Source of the DNA: Anabaena sp051781005
GTDB taxonomy: Bacteria > Cyanobacteriota > Cyanobacteriia > Cyanobacteriales > Nostocaceae
Direction of reading: 5' to 3'
Length of the DNA: 64,000 nucleotides
NCBI RefSeq assembly: GCF_051781005.1
Contig: NZ_JBPWOA010000033.1
Span: forward strand, 1 to 64,000
Shown here: positions 51,952 to 60,360 of the stretch, in pieces
How the letters are laid out: every line of letters starts with the position of its first letter
Numbering within the stretch: position 1 is the stretch's first letter
Program-made: the position numbers and the translations under genes
Notes under the pieces: model-generated
What the model saw: only the letters and a program-made list of their open reading frames with translations
The model's database searches: none
Told to the model about the DNA's origin: nothing

Positions 51952-52233
51952 TTAAGCTTCGACTTTTACACCTTTCCAGAAAGCAATATAACCTTCTATA
52001 TTTTTAGCTTTCTCTTTCGTTGTGGGATAATACCAAGCAGCATCTTTGTTAACTTGTCCATTTACGTCAATACTGTAGTAACTAGCAACACCTTTCCAAG
52101 GACAAGTGCTGTGGGTGTTGCTTTCTGTAAAATATTCCTTGTTAATGGCATCAGCAGGGAAGTAATGATTTCCTTCCACAACTACGGTATTATCGCTTTC
52201 GGCTAAAACTGTGCCGTTCCAAATTGCTTTCAT
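51952..52233 (-). CDS. DUF427 domain-containing protein
   Basis: A 93-aa single-domain protein with KAIWNGTVLAESDNTVVVEG NHYFP, THSTCPWKGVASYYSIDVNG and AAWYYPTTKEKAKNIEGYIA FWKGV. All DUF427 hallmarks, including the CPWKG motif. Soluble, function unknown. ATG 52233 is the family start. Confidence 0.9.
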   Translation of the reverse strand: MKAIWNGTVLAESDNTVVVEGNHYFPADAINKEYFTESNTHSTCPWKGVASYYSIDVNGQVNKDAAWYYPTTKEKAKNIEGYIAFWKGVKVEA

Positions 52234-52433
52234 AATGTGAGTTTGCAAAGAAAGTTAACAATTTATATTGTTACATTTTAATGTTGAATACTGGGTGGTA
52301 ATTATAAAATTTATGGAAACAGTTAAAGTTACCATTTATTTGCGTGATATACTGAGTTTTATGAAAATTTTTGCGAAACAGCGCTCGCATCTGTTGAAAT
52401 AATCTTTACACCAACATAATTTATAGCAAATTT

Positions 52434-52895
52434 ATGGAACCTTTAACACTACTCATGGCTGTCATAAATACTATTGCTGCGATATCAAGTAACCCTCTAG
52501 TAAGTAAACCTCTAGAAAAAATTGGTGAAAATTTTGGTGATTTAATCTGGACGCAAGTAGGGAAATTAATCACTAAGCTACGTGAAAAGAAGCTAGTACC
52601 GCGATTAATTGAGGCTGTTGACGCAACTGAAACCCAGCCATTAGATTATGGTCAAGCGGTGTTAGAACTCACCGCAGCAGCCGAGAAAGACCCAGAAATT
52701 GCTCAAGCGGTTCTAGATGTGGAAGCAGCAGTTAATAATGATCAGTCGGAAACTGCTAATAAAATTAAAGCGAAAGCAGAAGAAATTAAATCTCATTCTT
52801 CAGTTGTTAGTAATAGCAAATTAGCAGATTTCTTTATTCAAGAGAAGGGTGGGACGGTTGCTAATTATGTTGGTAAAATAGAGCATCATTACTGA
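52434..52895 (+). CDS. 153-aa protein upstream of and in frame with NACHT
   Basis: Begins MEPLTLLMAVINTIAAISSN, a hydrophobic stretch, then LEKIGENFGDLIWTQVGKLI TKLREK (amphipathic). PLDYGQAVLELTAAAEKDPE IAQAVLDVEAAVNND and a short tail (GGTVANYVGKIEHHY) follow. The layout is one I associate with N-terminal effector or adaptor segments preceding STAND NTPases in cyanobacteria. Its stop TGA (52893-52895) is in the same frame as the following NACHT gene, with no other stop between. It could be a separate adaptor or the front end of a single protein. Confidence 0.7.
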   Translation: MEPLTLLMAVINTIAAISSNPLVSKPLEKIGENFGDLIWTQVGKLITKLREKKLVPRLIEAVDATETQPLDYGQAVLELTAAAEKDPEIAQAVLDVEAAVNNDQSETANKIKAKAEEIKSHSSVVSNSKLADFFIQEKGGTVANYVGKIEHHY

Positions 52896-52903
52896 AATCA
52901 CTC

Positions 52904-52924
52904 GCCCGATGGGGAGAGTCGGGC
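52904..52924 (+). promoter_or_regulatory. Hairpin directly after the in-frame TGA
   Basis: GCCCGA and TCGGGC form a perfect 6-bp GC-rich stem around a nine-base loop (TGGGGAGAG), eight bases after the TGA. It could affect termination, readthrough or re-initiation. It might also be chance. Confidence 0.35.
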
Positions 52925-52967
52925 AAAGTTAACTCCCATTAATTGGCCAGAAATCTGCCGGGAAATA

Positions 52968-55900
52968 TTGGCAGAAAGGCAAAAATTAACTACAAATTCC
53001 CTCACTTATTCTGAGGGAGTTAATTTGAAAGTGCCAGATGTTTATGTGCCACTAGGTTTAGTGGAACGGAAAAAAATATCTAAGAATCAATATGATGTTA
53101 CGCCAGATAAGGGATCAAAACTTTATGAAGAAATGGAAATTACTCAAAAGTTTGATAATAAAGAATTTTTAGAACAAGTTTTAAAACAGAAAAACACACC
53201 CAAAAGTAAAGGTAAACGCATTGCAATTATTGGTGAACCTGGGGCTGGTAAAACTACTTTATTACAAAAAATTGTTGATTATTTATCTAAAGAAATTAAT
53301 CAATCAATTATTATTTGGATATCTTTAGCCGATTTACAAGGTGAAAAATTAGAAAAATATTTATTTGATACTTGGCTAACTGCTGCTAGTCAAAGAATAG
53401 GACAAGCAGAAGCTACAGACCACATGAAAAATGATTTTGTCACCCAATTTAACAAAAGTCGAGTATGGCTATTATTAGATGGGTTAGATGAAATGTCTAG
53501 TAATTCTGGTCATGTTTTAGCTGATATTCATAGACAAATTCGGCAAAGTGGATGTATTAATCAAGCACGAATAGTTTTAACTTGTCGGTTAAATTTATGG
53601 GATGGAGGCAGCAATGCGCTTAATGATTTTGATACCTATAGAACTTTAGATTTTTCTTATCCTGAACAGGTAGAAAAGTTTGTTGATAATTGGTTTACCG
53701 CAATTTCTGAACCAGATAGAGAACGAGGTAAACGGTTATGTAATACTTTAAAAGAATCTGGTAAAGAGCGTATTCGAGATTTAGTTAAAAATCCTCTGCG
53801 GTTAACCCTACTTTGTTTAAATTGGCAAGCGAGAGAGGGAAAATTACCAGATACACAAGCGGGATTTTATCAGCAATTGGTTGATGATTTTTATAAATGG
53901 AAACAAGATGAATTCGTCACAAAAGCAGCACAACGTCAACAACTGAATATTAAATTAGGTGAATTAGCGAGGGAAGCGATAGATAAAGAAGCAACTCGTT
54001 TTCGCTTGCGAGGTGAGTTTATTAATCAGTTTTTGGGTGATGTTGATGATGAAAATTCACTACTAAGTTTAGCCCTGAAATTAGGTTGGCTTAATAAGGT
54101 GGGAGAAGATACAGATAAAAAATCTGTTTATGCTTTTTTTTATGCCTCATTTCAAGAATACTTTGCAGCGACAGCGATTGATGAATGGGATTTTTTCTTA
54201 CCTAGAAACCATAAAAATAAACCCGTAAAAAATCAACAATATCGTATTTTTGAACCACAGTGGAAACAGGCAATATTACTGTGGTTAGGTCGTCACAATA
54301 TAGATAAAGACAAGAAAGAAGAATTTATTAATGCTTTGGTGAAATTTCAAGATGGTTGTGGAAAATGGAGAAGTAAAGATGTAGATAAAGGCTTTTATGA
54401 ATATCAAACTTATTTTTTAGCTGCTGCTGGTGTTGCTGAGTTTAGAGATTATTCAAAGACAGAAGAAATAGTAAACCAAATAGTTAAATGGGAATTTAGT
54501 GATTATATTAACAAACAACAGCAATTTGTACAATTTCTTAATCCAATAGTACACGAAGCCAATAAAGTAGTGCAACAAACAGATCGAAAAAGAGCAATTG
54601 CCGCTTTAGTCAATCTTTCACAACAAGAAAATTTAGCTGATAAAAACTTTAGATTAATAGCTTATAATTTAGGTCAAATTGGCAGTGATAATGAGTTGGC
54701 TATTCAAACTTTAGTTGGGTTACTAAAATTTATAAATATAGATGGTTATATTTTTAAAGAAGTAATTGAGAGTTTAGGCAAAATTGCAAGTGGTAATGAA
54801 CAAGCTATCAAAGCAATGGAAAATATTCTGTCTTCAAAAAATAAAAATAATCAATCTAGTGTTCTAGTAGCTTACATTTTAGGTAAGATTAACACCCATA
54901 ATGAGCAAGCAATTTCCACTTTACTGGATTTATTAATTTCACAACATAGTAGTAATTTCATTCGTTGCTATGCGGCAGAAATTATAAGTGAAATTAGTAT
55001 TGGTAATGAACAAATAAAAAGTGTTTTATTGACTTTATTAGATTTGCCAAATTTGGATGTAGAAGCCTATAGACTTATAGCTCAGAATTTAGGAGAAATT
55101 GATCCAGATAATGAACAAGCAATCACTAAATTAGTAAATATTTTAGCGTCAAAAAATCTGGATAAATCTATTCGTTTATCTGCTGCTGGCAGCTTACAAA
55201 AAATTGGTGTTGGCAATCAAAAAGTGATTTCAGCATTATTAGTGCTGCTTGAATCAAATAACGTGGATGAATACACTCTTGCGTTAGCGGCTAAAAGCTT
55301 AGGAATAATTGCCTATGGCAATCAAAAAGTGATTTCAGGATTAGTCGCACTGCTAGAATTAGATAATGATGAATATACTATCCTACAAATAGCCGAAAGC
55401 TTAGGGTTAATTGGCTATAGCGACCAAACAGCAATTGCAGCCTTAGTAAAACTGTTAACATTCACTAGTATAGGCAAATCTATTTGTGCAAAAGCAATAA
55501 AAAGTTTAGGGATAATTGGTTATGGTAATCAAGTAGCAATTACTGCTTTGGAGACACTTATTGAATCAAAAGATGTAAATCAATACATCCTTTGGCAAGC
55601 ATCTGAGAGCTTAGGAAAAATTCACCCAGGCAATAACCAAGCAATATTAGTATTAGAGAAATTACTACTATCAAATTCACTTGATGAATACTGGTGTTTA
55701 CGAGTAGCTGAGAGTTTAGAGGAAATTAATCCAGGTAATGAAAAAGCTATTATGCAAGTGAGATCAATAGTATTAAACACAGTAAATACAGGTATTATAC
55801 AAAGAGGAGTTGAAAGCTTAAAGAAAATTGGTAATGGTAAAGAGACAGCAATCAATGCTTTAGTAAATCTATTGGATTCACAACAGGCAGAAAGAATTAT

Positions 55901-56237
55901 CTGTTGCTCCGTAATTGAGTGTTTGTCCAAAATTGGAAATGGAAATGAAAAAACCATCACTGTCTTGATGAATCTAGTGAATTCAGAAGAATTAGATAAT
56001 CTCTGCCGTAAGTTGGTGGTTTATAGTTTAAAGGAAGTTTTGCAAAATAATCAGTTAACAAAAGTTGTTACAGACTTAAAAGATTACTTAAATAGTTCTC
56101 ACCGATTTGAATATAACTACTCTGTTATCTGGCATTGCGCCCAAAATATGCCTTACCCGGATTTTTATCAAGCTTGGCATCAGCCTTTCTTCGCTACTCG
56201 TCTAGTACAAAGTATAAAAAGTATATTTAAATTTTAA
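52968..56237 (+). CDS. NACHT-domain STAND NTPase with HEAT-repeat C-terminus
   Basis: About 1089 aa from a TTG start. Walker A GEPGAGKTTL (89-98) and Walker B WLLLDGLDE (167-175) define a NACHT NTPase, followed by winged-helix segments. From about 540 to 1010 it carries some twelve HEAT-like repeats with a GNEQAI...L..LL signature and AAESLGKI-like helices. The end (WHCAQNMPYPDFYQAWHQ) matches a C-terminal domain typical of cyanobacterial NACHT proteins. Such proteins resemble NLR/Avs-type antiphage sensors; repeats usually recognise a target and trigger an effector. The conserved NWPEICREILAERQKLTTN precedes the TTG in frame, so the true start lies upstream or the gene is fused to the 153-aa frame. 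Confidence 0.85.
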   Translation: MAERQKLTTNSLTYSEGVNLKVPDVYVPLGLVERKKISKNQYDVTPDKGSKLYEEMEITQKFDNKEFLEQVLKQKNTPKSKGKRIAIIGEPGAGKTTLLQKIVDYLSKEINQSIIIWISLADLQGEKLEKYLFDTWLTAASQRIGQAEATDHMKNDFVTQFNKSRVWLLLDGLDEMSSNSGHVLADIHRQIRQSGCINQARIVLTCRLNLWDGGSNALNDFDTYRTLDFSYPEQVEKFVDNWFTAISEPDRERGKRLCNTLKESGKERIRDLVKNPLRLTLLCLNWQAREGKLPDTQAGFYQQLVDDFYKWKQDEFVTKAAQRQQLNIKLGELAREAIDKEATRFRLRGEFINQFLGDVDDENSLLSLALKLGWLNKVGEDTDKKSVYAFFYASFQEYFAATAIDEWDFFLPRNHKNKPVKNQQYRIFEPQWKQAILLWLGRHNIDKDKKEEFINALVKFQDGCGKWRSKDVDKGFYEYQTYFLAAAGVAEFRDYSKTEEIVNQIVKWEFSDYINKQQQFVQFLNPIVHEANKVVQQTDRKRAIAALVNLSQQENLADKNFRLIAYNLGQIGSDNELAIQTLVGLLKFINIDGYIFKEVIESLGKIASGNEQAIKAMENILSSKNKNNQSSVLVAYILGKINTHNEQAISTLLDLLISQHSSNFIRCYAAEIISEISIGNEQIKSVLLTLLDLPNLDVEAYRLIAQNLGEIDPDNEQAITKLVNILASKNLDKSIRLSAAGSLQKIGVGNQKVISALLVLLESNNVDEYTLALAAKSLGIIAYGNQKVISGLVALLELDNDEYTILQIAESLGLIGYSDQTAIAALVKLLTFTSIGKSICAKAIKSLGIIGYGNQVAITALETLIESKDVNQYILWQASESLGKIHPGNNQAILVLEKLLLSNSLDEYWCLRVAESLEEINPGNEKAIMQVRSIVLNTVNTGIIQRGVESLKKIGNGKETAINALVNLLDSQQAERIICCSVIECLSKIGNGNEKTITVLMNLVNSEELDNLCRKLVVYSLKEVLQNNQLTKVVTDLKDYLNSSHRFEYNYSVIWHCAQNMPYPDFYQAWHQPFFATRLVQSIKSIFKF

Positions 56238-56280
56238 ATGAATATACAAATTAGAATTTCAATCATTTATCCTTTCAAAA

Positions 56281-56790
56281 TTATTCAAACCAATCTTCAC
56301 CACCTGGTAATTGTGCCAAATACTTATCAATCATACTTGCTAAATCTTTAGGCTGATACTGATAAGTTAACAACAAAAGATTTTTCGTGAAATCAATCAA
56401 TGCTTCTCGATTCAATCTTTGAGAAATCTGACTCGCTTTTAAAGTCCCTCCAAAAATCTCTGCACTAGCTGGACGAATTGCCATTTCTACAGCTTCTGCT
56501 AAATATTCTCCCCATTCATCAGATTTAATATAATAGGATTTTTGGTTATCTTTAACATTTAATTTAGCAATTTGAATCACAGAATCAGAAATAGAAGCAA
56601 TCCAAGAATTAGTTAAACGTTGTTCAATTTGATTTTTAATGAGATGAATAACCAACCTAACTAAAAAAGATTCTATTTTTCGCAAAGTTCCCTGTTTACT
56701 CATCTCCTCCAAATCATCAATAATTTCCAAAGCATCATCATAGCGACCTTCTAATATACTTTGTCTTAAATCTATTAATTCTTGTGTCAT
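56281..56790 (-). CDS. DUF29 family protein
   Basis: A 169-aa all-helical protein: QELIDLRQSILEGRYDDALE, SFLVRLVIHLIKNQIEQRLT NSWIASI, KSYYIKSDEWGEYLAEAVEM, and the ending YLAQLPGGEDWFE. DUF29 is abundant in cyanobacteria, role unknown. Convergent with the NACHT gene (43-nt gap). A truncated relative seems present at 7191. Confidence 0.88.
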   Translation of the reverse strand: MTQELIDLRQSILEGRYDDALEIIDDLEEMSKQGTLRKIESFLVRLVIHLIKNQIEQRLTNSWIASISDSVIQIAKLNVKDNQKSYYIKSDEWGEYLAEAVEMAIRPASAEIFGGTLKASQISQRLNREALIDFTKNLLLLTYQYQPKDLASMIDKYLAQLPGGEDWFE

Positions 56791-56999
56791 AGTTATTTAC
56801 TATAATTGGTAATTTGGTGATCAAGTCCTCATCTTCATCCTGTTCATCCTTAAATCCTGGAAATTATGATTCAGACAATTCCTTATCATCTTTTTTTATA
56901 ATCATAGCTACTATTCCCCCTCCCTATTCGTCAACGTGAGTTAAAATCCTAATATCTTTATCACAACCCACGCAGACAACAGAGAAACAGCCATCTACC

Positions 57000-59174
57000 A
57001 TGCTTCAGTATCCTGAACTCGAAAAAAAGCTTAAATATCACTTTGGTTATGATCAATTCCGTCCTGGGCAAAGGCAAATTATTGAAGATGCGTTGCAAAA
57101 TCGTGATTTGATGGTGGTGATGCCGACTGGTGGGGGTAAGTCGTTGTGCTTTCAATTACCTGCACTGTTGAAACCAGGTTTAACGGTGGTGGTGTCGCCG
57201 TTGATAGCATTGATGCAAGACCAAGTGGAAGCATTGCGAAATAATAACATTTCTGCCACATTTCTCAATAGTAGCCTCAACGCCTATAAAGTGCGATCGC
57301 GTGAAGAGGCAATCATGAATGGTAAAGTTAGATTACTCTATGTCGCCCCAGAACGGCTGGTTAGTGATAGATTTCTGCCGCTTTTGGATGTAGTTAAAGA
57401 GAAAATTGGCATTTCTACCTTTGCTATTGATGAAGCGCACTGTGTTTCTGAATGGGGACATGATTTTCGTCCAGAATATCGTCAGTTAAAGTTACTGCGG
57501 AAACGCTATCCTGATGTTCCTACTATCGCCCTCACTGCTACCGCTACAGATCGCGTCCGGGCTGATATTATTGAACAATTAGGGTTAAAGCAACCAAGTA
57601 TTCATATTGCTAGTTTTAACCGCCAAAATCTTTATTATGAAGTCAGGGCTAAAAGTAAACGCGCTTACGCTGAAATATTAGAAATTGTTAGAGAAAATGA
57701 AGGTTCAGGAATTATCTATTGTTTAACCCGTAAAAAAGTTGATGAATTAACTTTTAAATTACAAAATGATAAGGTTGCAGCTTTACCATATCATGCGGGA
57801 TTAAGTGATGATGAACGCTCTAAAAATCAAACTCGATTTATTCGGGATGATGTGCGGGTAATGGTAGCAACAATTGCTTTTGGCATGGGAATTAATAAGC
57901 CTGATGTGCGGTTTGTAATTCATTCTGATTTACCGCGTAATATTGAGGGTTATTATCAAGAATCAGGAAGGGCGGGGAGAGATGATGAACCTTCACGGTG
58001 TACGCTCTTTTTTAGTTTTGCTGATGTGAAAACGATTGAATGGAGTATTAATCAAAAAACAGATCCCCAAGAACAATTAATTGCTAAACAGCAACTACGA
58101 CAGGTAATTGATTATGCAGAAGGGACAGACTGTAGACGCACTATTCAATTAGGTTATTTTGGGGAAAGATTTGCAGGGAATTGTGGCAATTGTGATAATT
58201 GTCGTTATCCCAAACCTGTACAAGATTGGACTATTGAAGCGATGAAGTTTTTATCTTGTGTGGCTAGATGTAAAGAAAGATATGGAATGCTTTATATAAT
58301 TGATGTGTTGCGAGGCGCGAAAAACCAAAAAATTGCCCTCAATGGACATGATCAACTGTCTACTTATGGAATTGGTAAAGATAAAACTGTAGATGAGTGG
58401 AGGATGTTGGGGCGATCGCTCTTACATCAAGGTATACTAGAGCAAACCCCTGATGGTTACTCGGTTTTGAAGCTCAACCCCCTCAGTTGGGAAGTAATGC
58501 GAAAACAGCGTACTGTCTCAATTGCAGTTCCCATAGCCCAGAAAATCAGCTTCGATGAGGGGAATATTAAAGAGGCTGAAGTAGAAGTTCTGATGCACAG
58601 ATTGCGATCGCTCCGCAAACAAATCGCTGATGAGCAAGCAGTCCCACCTTACGTCATTTTTCATGATTCTACCCTGAAATTAATGGCGCAAGTACAACCC
58701 AAAACCTTACATGAATTCGGTGAACTCTCAGGTGTAGGTAGTCACAAATTAGCTCAGTATGGCGCAAAGTTCTTAACCGAAATTCAAGCCTATCGTCAAG
58801 AACAAGGTTTACAGCCATTACCAATAAATCAAGTTGATTACGCACCATTGCCTAACTTCCCCTCTGATACCGAATTAACGACATTAGAGTTATATCAACA
58901 GGGCTTGAGCATAGAAGAGATTGCCCAAAAACGCAACATTCGTCCCACCACAATTATCCGTCACATCTCAGATTTAATTGAAAAAAATCAACCCGTAGAT
59001 TTAAACAAATTAGTACCTCTAGAACATCAACAAAAGATTTGGCAAGTTTTAGAAGTACTAGGCGATATTTCCCTCACACCTATTCGAGATCATTTAGGTG
59101 AAAGTTACAGTTTTGACGAAATTCGCCTAGTGAGGGGAATTTGGCGACAGAAAAAACGTAATTCTAAGTCTTGA
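57000..59174 (+). CDS. recQ: ATP-dependent DNA helicase RecQ
   Basis: A 724-aa superfamily 2 helicase: FGYDQFRPGQRQIIEDAL, Walker A MPTGGGKS (41-48), DEAH (144-147), IALTATATDRVR, the helicase C block (MVATIAFGMGINKPDVRFVI HSDLPRN, YYQESGRAGRDDEPSRC). Zinc-binding cysteines are at 378, 395, 398 and 401, followed by the RQC winged helix and an HRDC domain (YVIFHDSTLKLMAQVQPKTL). A C-terminal HTH (GLSIEEIAQKRNIRPTTIIR) completes it. Roles: recombination repair and fork restart. ATG at 57000. Single gene. Confidence 0.96.
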   Translation: MLQYPELEKKLKYHFGYDQFRPGQRQIIEDALQNRDLMVVMPTGGGKSLCFQLPALLKPGLTVVVSPLIALMQDQVEALRNNNISATFLNSSLNAYKVRSREEAIMNGKVRLLYVAPERLVSDRFLPLLDVVKEKIGISTFAIDEAHCVSEWGHDFRPEYRQLKLLRKRYPDVPTIALTATATDRVRADIIEQLGLKQPSIHIASFNRQNLYYEVRAKSKRAYAEILEIVRENEGSGIIYCLTRKKVDELTFKLQNDKVAALPYHAGLSDDERSKNQTRFIRDDVRVMVATIAFGMGINKPDVRFVIHSDLPRNIEGYYQESGRAGRDDEPSRCTLFFSFADVKTIEWSINQKTDPQEQLIAKQQLRQVIDYAEGTDCRRTIQLGYFGERFAGNCGNCDNCRYPKPVQDWTIEAMKFLSCVARCKERYGMLYIIDVLRGAKNQKIALNGHDQLSTYGIGKDKTVDEWRMLGRSLLHQGILEQTPDGYSVLKLNPLSWEVMRKQRTVSIAVPIAQKISFDEGNIKEAEVEVLMHRLRSLRKQIADEQAVPPYVIFHDSTLKLMAQVQPKTLHEFGELSGVGSHKLAQYGAKFLTEIQAYRQEQGLQPLPINQVDYAPLPNFPSDTELTTLELYQQGLSIEEIAQKRNIRPTTIIRHISDLIEKNQPVDLNKLVPLEHQQKIWQVLEVLGDISLTPIRDHLGESYSFDEIRLVRGIWRQKKRNSKS

Positions 59175-59243
59175 CTGCTGACCAAATAGTTAGGGAAACA
59201 ACTTTTTTCCTCATCCCCTTTACTTCTTATTGACCAATGACGA

Positions 59244-59360
59244 TTATGTAGCACTTTCGCTTTGGTCTTGCGTACCAAAAATTACAGACAGTAGCTTAGG
59301 TAATACTAGACAAGCAGCAGTATTTAAGAGAGTCAAAAGTACACCATCCATGAAACTCAT
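59244..59360 (-). CDS. 38-residue membrane microprotein
   Basis: MSFMDGVLLTLLNTAACLVL then PKLLSVIFGTQDQSESAT. A single hydrophobic span followed by a short acidic tail. The ribosome binding site AAGGGGGA lies seven bases before the ATG, and the N-terminal 29 residues align with the 84-aa protein at 59805 (shared patterns xMDxxLxTxxNxxACLxLPK). The paralogy and strong site argue that it is a real gene though short. Function unknown. Confidence 0.65.
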   Translation of the reverse strand: MSFMDGVLLTLLNTAACLVLPKLLSVIFGTQDQSESAT

Positions 59361-59804
59361 AGATAATCCCCCTTTATAAAAATTGGTTCTGATTACTAAT
59401 TATTATTTTGAATCAAAACAGGTGTGAGTGATGACATCTAAATTTTTGAATTTCTTTTGGTATGTATAAGTGAATTAAATGGATTAAAAAAACTATTGAA
59501 ATATTTATATAAAAATACATATCTTCAAAAAACTTAAACATTGCAGAGACGTTCCATGGGTAGGGATTCTCGGCTCTACATTCTTTTCTACCAGATGTCT
59601 ATTGAGGTGAATGCGGGAGAGAGATTAGGGGAGAGGATTTATTTTCAAGTCAATCTAGGGTGAAAAATGCCCAACACCAAATACTTATCCTGTCAGAATT
59701 GATCAACCCTCCCCCTACTTGAAAACCAAAATTTTGTCAAAATAGTGTTGATTTACGACTGATTTTCCCATTAAAAATCTCAAATTAGCATTTATGAAAT
59801 GACA
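59361..59804. other. Spacer between the two microprotein genes
   Basis: AT-rich, with the second copy of the GGCTCTA-loop hairpin repeat at 59547-59603. No gene seen. Confidence 0.4.
59547..59603. repeat. Hairpin repeat with conserved loop, copy 2
   Basis: Aligns with 48761-48816 through CATGGGTAGGGATTCTCGGC, a TCTACATTCTTTTCTACC arm and ATGTCTATT. The stem bases differ while the GGGATT...GGCTCTA part is retained, hinting at selection on structure or shared mobility. Confidence 0.45.
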
Positions 59805-60059
59805 CTATTCCTGTCCATTAGGAGAACACTGGGAACAAAATCGAGGACTGAATTTACAGAACTGACTACCAGTCAACGAGTAAACTGTACAATAGGGGAA
59901 ACTAGTAATTTCTATCCTAGCTGTATGTAGCCTAGATTCTATCAATGATGGCTGAAGAGGTTTGACTTGAGGAGCGAGAAGCATAGATAGAAACTTGGGT
60001 AAAGCTAGACAAGCAACAGCATTGATGACTGTGATTAATAATGCATCCATTAAACCCAT
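59805..60059 (-). CDS. 84-residue membrane microprotein with Cys-containing tail
   Basis: MGLMDALLITVINAVACLAL then PKFLSMLLAPQVKPLQ, one hydrophobic span related to the 38-aa protein downstream. A polar tail carries four cysteines (FPYCTVYSLTGSQFCKFSPR FCSQCSPNGQE). A near-perfect Shine-Dalgarno (AAGGAGGTGATC) six bases before the ATG indicates strong translation. No named family recognised. The paired cysteines could bind a metal or form disulfides (inference). Confidence 0.75.
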   Translation of the reverse strand: MGLMDALLITVINAVACLALPKFLSMLLAPQVKPLQPSLIESRLHTARIEITSFPYCTVYSLTGSQFCKFSPRFCSQCSPNGQE

Positions 60060-60360
60060 AACTGATCACCTCCTTGATAATTGTAGTGATAACAGTAATT
60101 CGTAATTAAAGATTTCTGCGTTTGCATCTTAGATAATTACGAATTAGCAATTATTTGGACATTGTTGTAGGGCTGAAAGCAAAACTCATGGAACCTCATG
60201 ACAACTGAACCATTGAATTTTACTTATATAAACTTAGTTTAACATAAAGTTTTGTAAATATGAATGTGACGATTACGCTATTGTTATACACAGTAGGGAA
60301 AGTGCCTATTAAATACTGTTATTAACAAGAACAACCCATTTACTGCTCAATCATTGTGTT
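60060..60360. other. Intergenic region between the microprotein and acyl-CoA synthetase genes
   Basis: Divergent promoter region; contains AATTCGTAATT and AATTACGAATT heptamer traces near 60100-60150. No gene seen. Confidence 0.4.

Noticed and set aside
52893..52924. Selenocysteine insertion at the TGA before NACHT
   Set aside because: A hairpin follows the TGA, but nothing in the window suggests selenocysteine machinery, and a nonsense change or re-initiation is simpler.
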